A stretch of 64,000 nt of DNA, from contig NC_053390.1 in assembly GCF_905171765.1 (NCBI RefSeq), positions 503,479,336 through 503,543,335 of the forward strand. Reading direction: 5' to 3'. The position numbers and the translations under genes were made by a program. Positions 21,906 through 31,711 of the stretch are shown here, one piece after another. The DNA is from Bufo bufo. Lineage: Eukaryota > Chordata > Amphibia > Anura > Bufonidae. The stretch's first letter is position 1; each line of letters starts with the position of its first letter. The notes under the pieces are model-generated. The model was not told the DNA's origin. It worked only from the letters and a program-made list of their open reading frames with translations, and ran no database searches.

Positions 21906-22723
21906 ATGGCGTCAATTGATGCGCTAGTTGACCGCATGCAGGGATTATCACTAGAGGTTTCGGATCTGCGTAGTTCGGTCACACGGTGTCAGAGTGTTCT
22001 GGCATCAGGTGCAGGTCAAATTTGTGGGGAGCCTAAAGTCGCTCTTCCTGAGAGATTTACAGGGGGTGTATAATCATTTCTCTGCTTAAAGGGGACGCGC
22101 AATCCTGGGCCTTTTCTCTGCCGCCCGGTTCTCTAGCCCTCCGGTCGGTGGAAGAATTTTTCAAAGCCCTGGGATTAATTTAAGATGACCCAGATCGGGT
22201 CTCGATGGCAGAATCTAAATAGCGTAATTTATTACAGGGTGAACATACTGCAGAGGTTTACTGCGTTGAGTTTAGGAGATGGGCTACAGAGTCAGAGTGG
22301 AATGACCCCGCGTTACGTAGTCAGTTTTGTCAAGGGTTATCTGAGAGGTTGAAAGATGCCCTGGCTTTTCATGAGTACCCAGATACTTTAGAGAATGCTA
22401 TGTCTTCTGTGAGTGGCTTTGTCTCACGTGCTTTCCATGGTGATATTACATATAGCTCTGGGGTAGGGGAGGAACCCATGCAGCTGGGTGAGATATCTTT
22501 CCATTCTGGTAGTAGAGACTTTAGGAGATTGCATAAACTATGTTACTACTGTGGGAAAAGTGGTCATTTTGTTTTTGCTTGTCCTTTTGTTAAACCGCAT
22601 GATGATAAGAAAGAGAAAAAGAAAACCGTCCTGACTCTTGGTAGCGTGAACAGAGTGGTGGAGCAAGCAGGTATGCAAGCTCCCTGTAAACTCGTTTTCT
22701 CCTTCCAGCTATGGTGGCGCTAG
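21906..22723 (+). pseudogene. gag: Chromovirus B gag
   Basis: The start MASIDALVDRMQGLSLEVSD is at 21906. After PERFTGG the frame jumps to VIISLLKGDAQSWAFSLP, missing about 30 residues present in C. Then come a stop and a frameshift. A later open part (22349-22723) holds the CX2CX4HX4C knuckle (CYYCGKSGHFVFAC). It would be a structural Gag. The missing piece corresponds to the first helices of the capsid N-terminal domain. Confidence 0.82.
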
Positions 22724-25700
22724 ACTCAAGAATTTTTTTTGTTGAGGTATTCATTGACTGTGGTGCTGGGGTAAACCTTATTGACTTTCTTTTTCTTCAA
22801 AATCTGGGTCTAAGTACTTGCACTTTAGAAAGAGAGATTCCAGTGTTTGCAATAGATTCTTCCCCTCTTTGTCAAAGGAGTCTCACTCATATTGCTCATG
22901 GTATTCAGTTAAGGGTGGGTGATTCACATGTTGAGATTATGTCTTGTTTTGTCATGAAGGATTTGCCCGCTCCTATAGTCTTAGGGTTACCGTGGTTGAC
23001 AAAACATAATCCAATTATAGATTGGCAAGCAAGACAAATCATTGGTTGGGGTGAATTTTGTTCGGATAATTGTCTTGGCACATCTATCTCTGGTGTGTCC
23101 ACTACGGTTCTACCTCCGTATCTCTCAGATTTTGCGGCTGTCTTTTCGGAGGGTGGGGCTCAGGAATTGCCCCCTCATCGTGACTATGATTGTCCAGTTA
23201 ATCTCATCCCTGGGGCTAAATTGCCAAAGTCTCGGCTTTACAATCTTTCTCAACCCGAAAGAGAGGTCATGAGGAAGTATATCGCCGAGAGTTTGGCAAA
23301 AGGTCATATTAGGCCATCTAAGTCTCCGGTGGCAGTAGGTTTATTTTTGGTAAAAAAAAAAGGATGGATCGCTGAGACCTTGTTTGGATTTCCGGGAATT
23401 GAACCGTATTACGGTCCGGGATCCGTATCCCCTTCCTTTGATGTCCGACCTTTTTGATCAGATTGTTGGTGCCAAGGTGTTCTCCAAGTTGGATTTGAGA
23501 GGGGCCTACAATCTGATCAGAATCAAGGAAGGGGATGAGTGGAAAACGGCCTTCAATACGCACGAGGGTCATTTTGAGAATCTGGTTATGGCTTTGGGTT
23601 GACGAACGCGCCAGCGGTATTTCAGCGATTCGTCAATGACATTTTTCATCATTTGGTGGGGAGGTTCATGGTAGTTTACTTGTATGACATTTTAATTTAC
23701 TCTCCTGATCTGAACACCCATCAGGATCATGTGAGACAGGTTTTTACGATCCTTCGGGAGAATAAATTATATGCCAAATTGGAGAAATGTGTGTTTTCTG
23801 TGCAGGAGCTTCCGTTTTTGGGATATCTGCTTTCTGACTCTGGTTTTCGTATGGACCCCGAAAAGGTCCGGGCGGTTCTGAAATGGGACCGACCAGAGAA
23901 TCAGAAAGCTTTGATGCGGTTTTTGGGGTTTACTAATTATTATAGAAAATTTATTTTGAACTATTCTACCATTGTAAGACCTCTGACTGATATGACAAAG
24001 AAGGGCGCCGATGTCTCTGTTTGGTCGGATGAGGCATTGCAGGCCTTTACGACTATTAAGGAGTGTTTTGCGTCTGCTCCCATTCTCGATGTGTCTCAGC
24101 CATTCGTGGGGGAGGTTGATGCATCAGAAGTGGGGGTTGGAGCGGTGCTGTTGCAGGGTTCATCTCCTGGCAAGTGGGTCCCGTGTGCTTTTTTTTCCAA
24201 GAAGCTCTTGGTCGCCGAGAAGAATTATTATGTGGGAGATAGAGAGTTGCTGGCCATCAAGTTGGCCTTTGAGAAATGGCGTCACTGGTTGGAGGGGGCG
24301 TCTCACCCCGTTACTGTATATACGAATCATAAGAATTTGGCTTACCTGCAATCTGCCATGAGCCTGAACCCTAGACAGGCCAGATGGTCACTGTTTTTTA
24401 CCAGGTTAAATTTTGTGGTTACTTTTCGCCCGGGGGTTAAAAACATCAAGGCAGATGCGTTGTCTCGCAGTTTTCCTGGGGGATGTGATTCAGAGGATCC
24501 TGCTCCAATTTTGGCTGATGGGGTGGCGGTCGTCGCCCCGAATTGGAGAGGGAGGTGTTAGGAGCCCAGGAGGGGGCTCCTGGTTCTTGTCCCCCAGGGA
24601 GGTTGTTTGTTCCCGAAGAACTGCGATACAAGGTATTCAAGGAACATCACGATACTGTCCTTGCTGGACATCCTGGTGGTAAGTCCACCTGTGACCTTGT
24701 GTCCCGGAGGTTCTGGTGGCCCGGGTTATGTAAGAGCATTGAGGATTACGTGGCAGCTTGTGAAACCTGTGCACGATCTAAGGTTGCTCATACTCGACCG
24801 GCTGGTTCACTCCTTCCTTTGTCTATTCCGTCTCGTCCTTGGACGCACTTGTCTATGGACTTTATTACGGATCTGCCGAGTTCCTCCGGGAGAACAGTAA
24901 TTTTGGTGGTAGTTGACCGTTTTAGCAAGATGGCTCACTTTATATTGTTAACTAGTCTGCCTAATGCCAAGACTCTTGCACAGATTTTTGTTGATAATAT
25001 CGTGAAATTGCATGGTATTCCTTCGGATGTGGTTTCTGATAGGGGCACGCAGTTTGTCTCCAGGTTTTGGAGGGCGTTCTGCTCTCGGCTTGGCATTCAA
25101 CTTTCGTTCTCTTCGGCTTTTCATCCGCAGTCGAATGGACAGACAGAGCGTACTAATCAAAACCTGGAGACCTACTTCAGGTGCTTTGTGGCGGAGAATC
25201 AGGAGGACTGGTCCTCATTCTTGTCCCTAGCAGAGTTTGCTTTGAATAACCGTAGTCAGGAGTCCACGGGTAAGTCGCCATTTTTTGGCGTATATGGTTT
25301 TCATCCTCAGTTTGGTACCTTTTCTGGGACTAGTTCCTCTGGGATGCCAGAGGAGGAGAGATTTTCTTCTGCCTTGTTTTCTATCTGGCGGAGGATCCAA
25401 GTGAATTTGGAGACGATGGGTGAGAGGTATAAGCGAATGGCTCACAAGAGACGTGTGACTGGTCCGGACCTGTGTGTGGGTGATCTGGTGTGGTTGTCCA
25501 CTAAAAACCGTCCACTGAGAGTGCCATCTTGGAAACTGGGTCCAAGATTTATTGGCCCGTACAAAATATCTGAGGTGATCAATCCAGTAGCGTTTCGGCT
25601 GGATCTTCCGCAGACTTGGAAGATCCATGATGTATTCCATAGGTCTTTATTGAAAAAATATGTGAGACCGGTGGAACCATCGCCATTGCCCCCTCCTCCT

Positions 25701-25985
25701 GTTCTGATGGAAATTTAGAGTTCGAGATCTCCAGGGTTCTTGACTCTAGAGTTCTTCGGGGTTCCCTTCAGTACCTGGTACACTGGAGGGGATACGGCTC
25801 TGAGGAGAGGATGTGGGTTCCGGTGCTGGATGTCAGTGCCAGCCGACTGGTTAGGGCTTTTCACAGATCCCACCCTGATAAGGTTGGTCCGGGGTGTCCG
25901 GAGGTCACCCGTAGAAGGGGGGGGTACTGTCATGACCTGCTCAGACGATGTGCGAAGGTCTGTCAGATTAGCAGCACGTGTCTAA
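22711..25985 (+). pseudogene. pol: Chromovirus B pol: protease, RT, RNase H, integrase, chromodomain
   Basis: Open parts are 22711-23457 (protease and RT start), 23384-23602, 23599-24561 (RT palm, RNase H), 24543-25718 (integrase) and 25740-25985 (chromodomain end). Protease has FIDCGAGVN, cysteine for the usual Ser/Thr after the catalytic Asp. RT has YLYD for YLDD, losing one catalytic aspartate. Integrase keeps HHCC (GHPGGKST ... CETCARSK) and DDE (MDFITDLP, VSDRGTQFVSRFW, FHPQSNGQTE). The chromodomain (SLQYLVHWRGYGSEER) is cut off by a frameshift near 25710. The frame again continues through the purine tract into the LTR (GGGTVMTC, ending 25985). Confidence 0.9.
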
Positions 25986-26444
25986 TCATTTGTTTTGTTT
26001 TGGAGTTGTGCTAGATCCGCCTCCCTTCAGGTGCTCTGGGTGGGGTCATTGGCTTAAATTACTTTCACTCCCAGGGGGCCGTGCGGGTTATAGCTCAGTC
26101 AGTCTTTGGAAGTAAGGAATGAAGGATTGGCTTTTCTGGCTCAGATAAGATAAGTTGGTTTCTTATTTCTTTGGTTTGCTGTCTTGGCTTTTGTGTGTCG
26201 TCTGTCCCCTCCTGGTTCTGAGGGAGCAGGCTGTCCCTTTTTCCCCTTTCCCCATTTCAGGGATTCTAGAGTATTCTCAGCCCAGGCACGAGGACACTTT
26301 ATTCCTACCTTCAAGGTCTGAATGTAGGCAAAGCAGAATAGGGAGAACAGTTGGGGATTAGCTAGGAGGTGACCTTATCCCCAGCTTCTCGCCTAGAAAA
26401 CTTGTTTTGTGATTTATGTATCTTATATCCTGTCCGCCGTGACA
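25928..26444 (+). repeat. 3' LTR of chromovirus B
   Basis: 517 bp, same borders as the 5' LTR. Preceded by the purine tract AGAAGGGGGGGGTAC and followed by target duplication CCTAT. Confidence 0.93.
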
Positions 26445-26808
26445 CCTATTGCTCACAGTTAAAGACAGAAGAGATGCCGGCTGCGCGAACAAGTGGATCA
26501 AGGTGGGTTACATTTTTAAAAAAAATTGTTTAACCCCTTCAGCGCTATTTTACTTAGCATTCTGTATTCAGAATGCTATTATTTTCCCTTATAACCATGA
26601 TATAAGGGAAAATAATACAATCTACAGAACACCGATCCCAAGCCCGAACTTCTGTGAAGAAGTTCGGGTTTGGGTACCAAACATGCACGATTTTTCTCAC
26701 GCGAGTGCAAAACGCATTACAATGTTTTGCACTCGCGTGGAAAAATTGTGCATGTTCCTGCAATTCACCCGCACCTTTTCCCGCAACGCCCGTGTGAAAC
26801 CAGCCTTA

Positions 26809-27000
26809 AAGGGGAAGGCTGCTGTAAAGGTCAAAGTTAAGGGGGTGGGCTGCTGTGGAGGTCCAATTTTAAGGGACGGGGCACTGTGGGGGGGGGGGAG
26901 TGGTGGTCAGTGTTAAGGGGTGGGGGGCTGTGGAGGTGACTGTTTTGGGGGGGTGCTGTAGATGTCACTGTTATAGTGGATAGTGTTGATATCTTTTAAA
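26809..27000. repeat. G-rich degenerate repeats
   Basis: GGCTGCTGT(A/G)(A/G)AGGTC and GTTAAGGGG(G/T)(G/T)GG motifs recur. Similar sequence (GGGGGTGGTATGCTGTTAAAGTC) lies left of the foldback element at 20730, showing that both flanks belong to one older repeat. Confidence 0.6.
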
Positions 27001-27029
27001 GACACACACAAAAAATTAATGAAATAGAT

Positions 27030-27064
27030 TAAATATACCCGAGCGAAGCGGGTCCTTCAGCTAG
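27030..27064 (+). mobile_element. Candidate Helitron 3' terminus
   Basis: CCCGAGCGAAGCGGG (27038-27052) can form a short hairpin. Twelve nucleotides later the sequence ends CTAG and is followed by T, as Helitron CTRR ends inserted between A and T are. No replicase or helicase is present, and the 5' TC end is not identified; it may lie near 20.2 kb. Confidence 0.55.
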
Positions 27065-27080
27065 TATATATATATATATA

Positions 27081-28112
27081 CACTCACCTAAAGAATTATT
27101 AGGAACACCATACTAATACGGTGTTGGACCCCCTTTTGCCTTCAGAACTGCCTTAATTCTACGTGGCATTGATTCAACAAGGTGCTGATAGCATTCTTTA
27201 GAAATGTTGGCCCATATTGATAGGATAGCATCTTGCAGTTGATGGAGATTTGAGGGATGCACATCCAGGGCACGAAGCTCCCGTTCCACCACATCCCAAA
27301 GATGCTCTATTGGGTTGAGATCTGGTGACTGTGGGGGCCATTTTAGTACAGTGAACTCATTGTCATGTTCAAGAAACCAATTTGAAATGATTCGAGCTTT
27401 GTGACATGGTGAATTATCCTGCTGGAAGTAGCCATCAGAGGATGGATACATGTTCTCATTCTGTTTACGCCAAATTTGGACTCTACCATTTTAATGTCTC
27501 AACAGAAATCGAGACTCATCAGACCAGGCAACATTTTTCCAGTCTTCAACAGTCCAATTTTGGTGAGCTCGTGCAAATTGTAGCCTCTTTTTCCTATTTG
27601 TAGTGGAGATGAGTGGTACCCGGTGGGGTCTTCTGCTGTTGCAGCCCATCCGCCTCAAGGTTGTGCGTGTTGTGGCTTCACAAATGCTTTGCTGCATACC
27701 TTGGTTGTAACGAGTGGTTATTTCAGTCAACGTTGCTCTTCTATCAGCATTCTCCTCTGACCTCTAGCATCCACAAGGCATTTTTGCCCACAGGACTGCC
27801 GCATACTGGATGTTTTTCCCTTTTCACACCATTCTTTGTAAACCCTAGAAATGGTTGTGCGTGAAAATCCCAGTAACTGAGCAGATTGTGAAAGACCGGC
27901 CCGTCTGGCACCAACAACCATGCCACGCTCAAAATTGCTTAAATCACCTTTCTTTCCCATTCTGACATTCAGTTTGGAGTTCAGGAGATTGTCTTGACCA
28001 GGACCACCTCCCTAAATGCATTGAAGCAACTGCCATGTGATTGGTTGTCTAGATAATTGCATTAATATAGAATAAATAGAACAGGTGTTCCTAATAATTC
28101 TTTAGGTGAGTG
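27081..28112 (-). mobile_element. Tc1/mariner element
   Basis: Inverted ends CACTCACCTAAAGAATTATT and its complement AATAATTCTTTAGGTGAGTG lie exactly next to TA on each side (27079-27080, 28113-28114). It is 1032 bp long, shorter than a typical Tc1. It encodes a broken transposase on the minus strand. It inserted in or beside a (TA)n tract. Confidence 0.93.
27113..27960 (-). pseudogene. Tc1-like transposase, frameshifted and internally deleted
   Basis: The start MGKKGDLSNFERGMVVG is at 27960. A helix-turn-helix region (GLSQSAQLLGFSRTTISRVYKEW) is followed by a frameshift near 27740. The catalytic residues are still recognisable: D in WSDESRF, D in [10 protein letters not shown] in PDLNPIEHLWD. 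A stop follows LLRH (27491). Shortly after, ENMYPS runs straight into SDGYFQQDN, so the spacing between the first and second catalytic Asp is much shorter than in the family (about 282 codons remain of a usual 340). The gap is best explained by a deletion between two YPS-encoding repeats. Confidence 0.88.
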
Positions 28113-28146
28113 TATATCATGATTACTTGGTGTGAAACTTATGAAA

Positions 28147-28419
28147 TCAGCCAGTTACATTATACATCTCTACCTTGCCGTGTGTTGGCAAGAGATACAA
28201 ACATAATGTACGCTTTGTACCTGGGCATTTTCTGTGCCTCCTCTTCAAATCAGACCAGTGCATGATGATGGCCATCGCAGTGTGTTTGGCCTTGAACTCC
28301 CTCCTTAGCTCCTTCCTTATCCCCCTCACTATGGTCTGCTTCTCTTCTTGGACCCGGGTCCTGTCATAGCCCCGCTCCAACATGCTCTGCAGGATAAAGA
28401 TGCAAGCATATAATCCCAA
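28147..28419 (-). pseudogene. Possible Myb/SANT-like DNA-binding fragment (Harbinger-associated type)
   Basis: The minus-strand frame of 90 codons contains IRKELRREFKAKHTAM and MHWSDLKRRHRK. HWSDLKRR is typical of the Myb/SANT-like domains found in NAIF1-like and Harbinger partner proteins. Neighbouring AT-rich sequence to about 29336 (ending GCCGCTCATCACTA) may be part of the same DNA element. No start, exon structure or termini are evident, so this is a tentative fragment call. Confidence 0.3.
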
Positions 28420-29336
28420 TTTTTTTTAACTACAAGTATTGAAAGTAATGTCCTCAACAACACAGCAAAAAGTGTTTAAGTCTTTGAAGGGAAAATATTA
28501 GATTTACTGTTACCGTTATAAGATCGGATTGTATTGAGATTGTATGTGTGTGGGGTCTGAGCAATCAGATATTGGCCAGCTGAGCAGAGATGTACCTGTC
28601 TAGTGAGGTGACGTTATGGTATGGGGTGTAAAGCTGGTTCGCCTCCCCGTGGTGCACAATGGGTAACGCTAAATCAATCAGCAAATACTGACGGTCAGAC
28701 AAAGAAAGCTTCTCCTGACCAACAGGACACAAACTCTAATCTATAGACTGTGTGTGTGTGTGTGTGTGTGTGTGTGGGGGGGTATACAGTGTGTGGTAGG
28801 AAAATGGATGTGCAATGTACATGTGAGAGATATTTCTCTGCTGTCCATACATACATGCTACAGACATAGAGCAGTGATGTCACAGCCATACTTAGTGCAC
28901 CAATCAGTAATATCTACTCAGACCTGATAAAATGTGTTTCATGTATTGTGAAAAAATATGCCCATGATTAGTGCCGACTTGTGCAATCGCGAATATATTG
29001 GCACACTCTGTCTGCATATAAAGCAATTGTTCTGCCATGCATGCGAAATGTTATCAAAAACAGTGCTGTAATGTAAAATTACTTACAGTGATCAGGAGTT
29101 CTTCCTCACACTCACAAAAGTTGCTTCCAAACATTTTCTCCAGTCTCAGGAAACTTCTAGCAGCTTAGCAACAGTGAGCCACGCCTGTATTGCGCACGCA
29201 ATATGCGCAAACTACATTGCCAATTTTCACAATCAAGAAAAATATAGTGAATTCTTGAATTTGCTAATTTATGGCGAATATTAAGCCATAAATTTGTGAA
29301 ATAACGCAAAAATGAATATTGCCTATGCCGCTCATC
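28420..29336. other. Unassigned AT-rich sequence
   Basis: I see no gene. It contains the (TG)n tract at 28748 and, near 29220-29336, inverted-looking segments with AATTTGC, GGCGAATATT and AATGAATATTGCC suggestive of a DNA-transposon end. Confidence 0.4.
28748..28776. repeat. (TG)n microsatellite
   Basis: About 14 TG dinucleotides without interruption, followed by a short G-run. Confidence 0.95.
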
Positions 29337-30060
29337 ACTACTGCAGAACATTTTAATATCCACCTCAGTTGCTGCAGAACATAGCAATACAAACCTCAGC
29401 TGCTGCAGAACATCATAATGTACATGTCAGATGCCACAGATCCTCATAATACACACCTCCGCTGCTGCAGAACATAGCAATACACACCTCAGCTGCTGCA
29501 GAACATCATAATGTACATGTCAGATGCCACAGATCCTCATAATACACACCTCCGCTGCTGCAGAACATAGCAATACACACCTCAGCTGCTGCAGAACATC
29601 ATAATGTACATGTCAGATGCCACAGATCCTCATAATACACACCTCCGCTGCTGCAGAACGTAACAATACACACCTCAGCTGCTACAGAACATCAGAATGC
29701 ACAACTCAACTGCTGCAGAACATCATAATACACACCTCAACTGCTGGAGAACATCATAATAAACACCTCTGTTACTCATAATACACACTTTAGCTGCTGC
29801 AGAACCTCATAACACACACCTCACCTGCAGCAGAATATAATAATACACAACTCAGCTGCTGCAGAACTTTATAATGCATACCTTACCTGCTGCAGAACCT
29901 CACAGCACATAGCTCTGCTGCTGCAGAACATAATACACAGCTCTGCTGCTGCAGAGCATAATAATACACAAATCAGCTGCTGCAGAACCTTATAATACAC
30001 ACACCTCAGATGCTGCAGAACCTCATAATACACCCCTCCACTGCTGCAAACCATAATAAC
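29337..30060. repeat. 31-bp minisatellite with 93-bp higher-order units
   Basis: The basic unit is CTGCTGCAGAACATCATAAT followed by ACACACCTCAG (31 bp), about 23 units. Between about 29367 and 29660 three variant units are repeated as a 93-bp block three times: one with ATAGCAATAC, one with GTACATGTCAG, one with ATGCCACAGATCC. The blocks differ from each other at very few bases. Confidence 0.92.
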
Positions 30061-30885
30061 ACACAAGTCAACTGCAGCGAAACCTGGTGGCCACACACAC
30101 CCCTCTACACTTCATAAGGTAACCCATAATAGCGCTGCATCCTAAAATAGTCTTTGTGACAAACAACGTGGTGGTCATGAACACACAGTGATATAATAAA
30201 GGAGAATATGTGCCTTTTATGACATTGTCTAGCTAGAAGGCCTGGACAAAGAGAGGTGATTGTGCACAAAATGTGAGAAAGTGAAGCGCATGCAAATGTG
30301 TCATCACCTAGTGGAATCTGACCCCATATGACTTTAGGCAAAAGTCACAACTCCTGGGGCACATCTGCATCTCAAATTTTCAACTTCTCCCATTGCTTTG
30401 ATCTGGAGGGTCCAGGTCATTAGCTAGCCTGCGTACACCCGAAAGCTTCCACTACATGTGCAGACCAACTCTATACCAGTGGCCCAGTACCAACCACTGA
30501 TAGGATCGGATACTACACTTGAAGCATGTTTACATTATGCTATGTGTATGGTACATTCTGGAGGTTCGCAGGAGGAGTTAACAGGACATGGGAACAGTTG
30601 GTAGGTGGGGCTGCTCTACCATCCCCATAGCAAGGGTTGGTACTCAGTGAGTTAGTTGATCAGTGTTAGACACAGGAGAAGAAGCAAAAGCAGCTCTGGG
30701 GAAAAAAAAACTGCTAGTTAAAGTTTGCACCGAGAAGTCAATATCTCATTTTGAATAGAAAAAGGTATTAGAAAAATTGTCTAAGAGAGAGGACAACGTG
30801 CCTCTTAACTCCATATTTACTGCTTTAATGATTGTAAGAACTGTGAAACATTTAAATCTGCCATTGCATTCAATGTACTGTATAG
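30061..30885. other. Unassigned sequence
   Basis: No gene, terminal repeat or tandem structure that I can support. It may be the interior of an unrecognised repeat. Confidence 0.4.
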
Positions 30886-30888
30886 TAA

Positions 30889-31201
30889 GGCCCCTTGCAG
30901 GCGAGCTTTCCTCCCGCAGCGAGTCTGCAGCACAGCACCCGGCCTGACCTACCAGTGCTGCCGGGGGAAGTCACATAGCATTATGATGATTTATGATGCT
31001 ATGTAACCCTTACAGTTCTGGAATGTATTGGATAACACTGACATAATGCTGTCAGTGTTATCCAACACATTCCAGAACTGTAAGGATTACATAGCATCAT
31101 AAATCAATATAATGCTATGTGAATCCCGTCAGTGCTGGGAGGTCAGGCTGGGTGCTGCGATGCAGACTCGCTGCGGGAGGAAAGCTCGCCTGCAAGGGGC
31201 C
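30889..31201. mobile_element. Foldback MITE with TAA duplication (Harbinger-like)
   Basis: This 313-bp near-palindrome has outer ends GGCCCCTTGCAGGCGAGC and exact complement GCTCGCCTGCAAGGGGCC. The arms pair almost to the centre (ATAACACTGACATAATGCTGTCAGTGTTAT). TAA lies on both sides (30886-30888 and 31202-31204). Size, TWA target and GGCC start resemble PIF/Harbinger MITEs. No coding sequence. Confidence 0.88.
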
Positions 31202-31204
31202 TAA

Positions 31205-31402
31205 GAACTGTGACCACTGATGTGACTATGTGTACTTGAACCCTGCCACCGGTGTCAGTAAAGAACTGTTGTTTGTTTCATGAAACTGGCCTCATTATCA
31301 TGGAATATCAACAACCAAAACCTTTTGCCTCTTTACCTGCCTTGCTTCTTTCTACAAGACCTCCAACATCAAGAGCACCCCAACCACCACCAGGCAGTAG
31401 AC
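31205..31402. other. Unassigned sequence
   Basis: It contains CCTGCCACCGGTGTCAGTAAAG and short open frames with no recognisable domain. It may be part of an older retroelement. Confidence 0.3.
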
Positions 31403-31511
31403 CAGGGGTGGCCAACCTTACAGACACAAAGAGCCAGAAAAAAAAATCATATGACTGCCAAGAGCCACAAGCTATCCGTTTACACAAATATACGTGCACA
31501 CGACAGTATTA
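31403..31511 (+). mobile_element. hAT-like left terminus, cut by the assembly gap
   Basis: CAGGGGTGGCCAACC, then GAGCCAGAAAAAAAAAT and AAGAGCCACAAGC, resemble Charlie-type hAT MITE ends. The rest lies in the gap. Confidence 0.5.
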
Positions 31512-31711
31512 NNNNNNNNNNNNNNNNNNNNNNNNNNNNNNNNNNNNNNNNNNNNNNNNNNNNNNNNNNNNNNNNNNNNNNNNNNNNNNNNNNNNNNNNN
31601 NNNNNNNNNNNNNNNNNNNNNNNNNNNNNNNNNNNNNNNNNNNNNNNNNNNNNNNNNNNNNNNNNNNNNNNNNNNNNNNNNNNNNNNNNNNNNNNNNNNN
31701 NNNNNNNNNNN
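31512..31711. other. Assembly gap (200 N)
   Basis: Exactly 200 N. The round number suggests a placeholder of unknown true length. Confidence 0.98.

Larger units (their letters stand above)
21344..26444 (+). mobile_element. Chromovirus B: full-length Ty3/gypsy retrotransposon, inactive
   Basis: It has two 517-bp LTRs, TGTCATG ends, a 5-bp target duplication CCTAT (21339-21343 and 26445-26449), and gag, protease, RT, RNase H, integrase and chromodomain on the plus strand. By eye the LTRs differ at 12 of 517 positions, so the insertion is moderately young. Gag has a deletion of roughly 100 bp, protease reads DCG, and RT reads YLYD. It is closest in this window to family C (similar Gag start with DRMQGLSLEV, similar primer site). 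Confidence 0.94.
20761..26805. mobile_element. Harbinger-like foldback element split by chromovirus B
   Basis: The outer ends GGCCCCTTTCACACAGGCG and (reverse complement of the right end) GGCTGGTTTCACACGGGCG form terminal inverted repeats, flanked by TTA on both sides (20758-20760, 26806-26808), the PIF/Harbinger target size. Interior sequence is also inverted. GTTCGCGCAGCCGGCATC near 21200 pairs with GATGCCGGCTGCGCGAAC near 26475, and GAATGCTATTATTTTCCC is present in both arms. Without B it would be about 0.95 kb. No transposase. Confidence 0.7.

Noticed and set aside
29337..30060. CRISPR-like array
   Set aside because: Units are contiguous 31-bp minisatellite monomers with no unique spacers, and the setting is a vertebrate genome.
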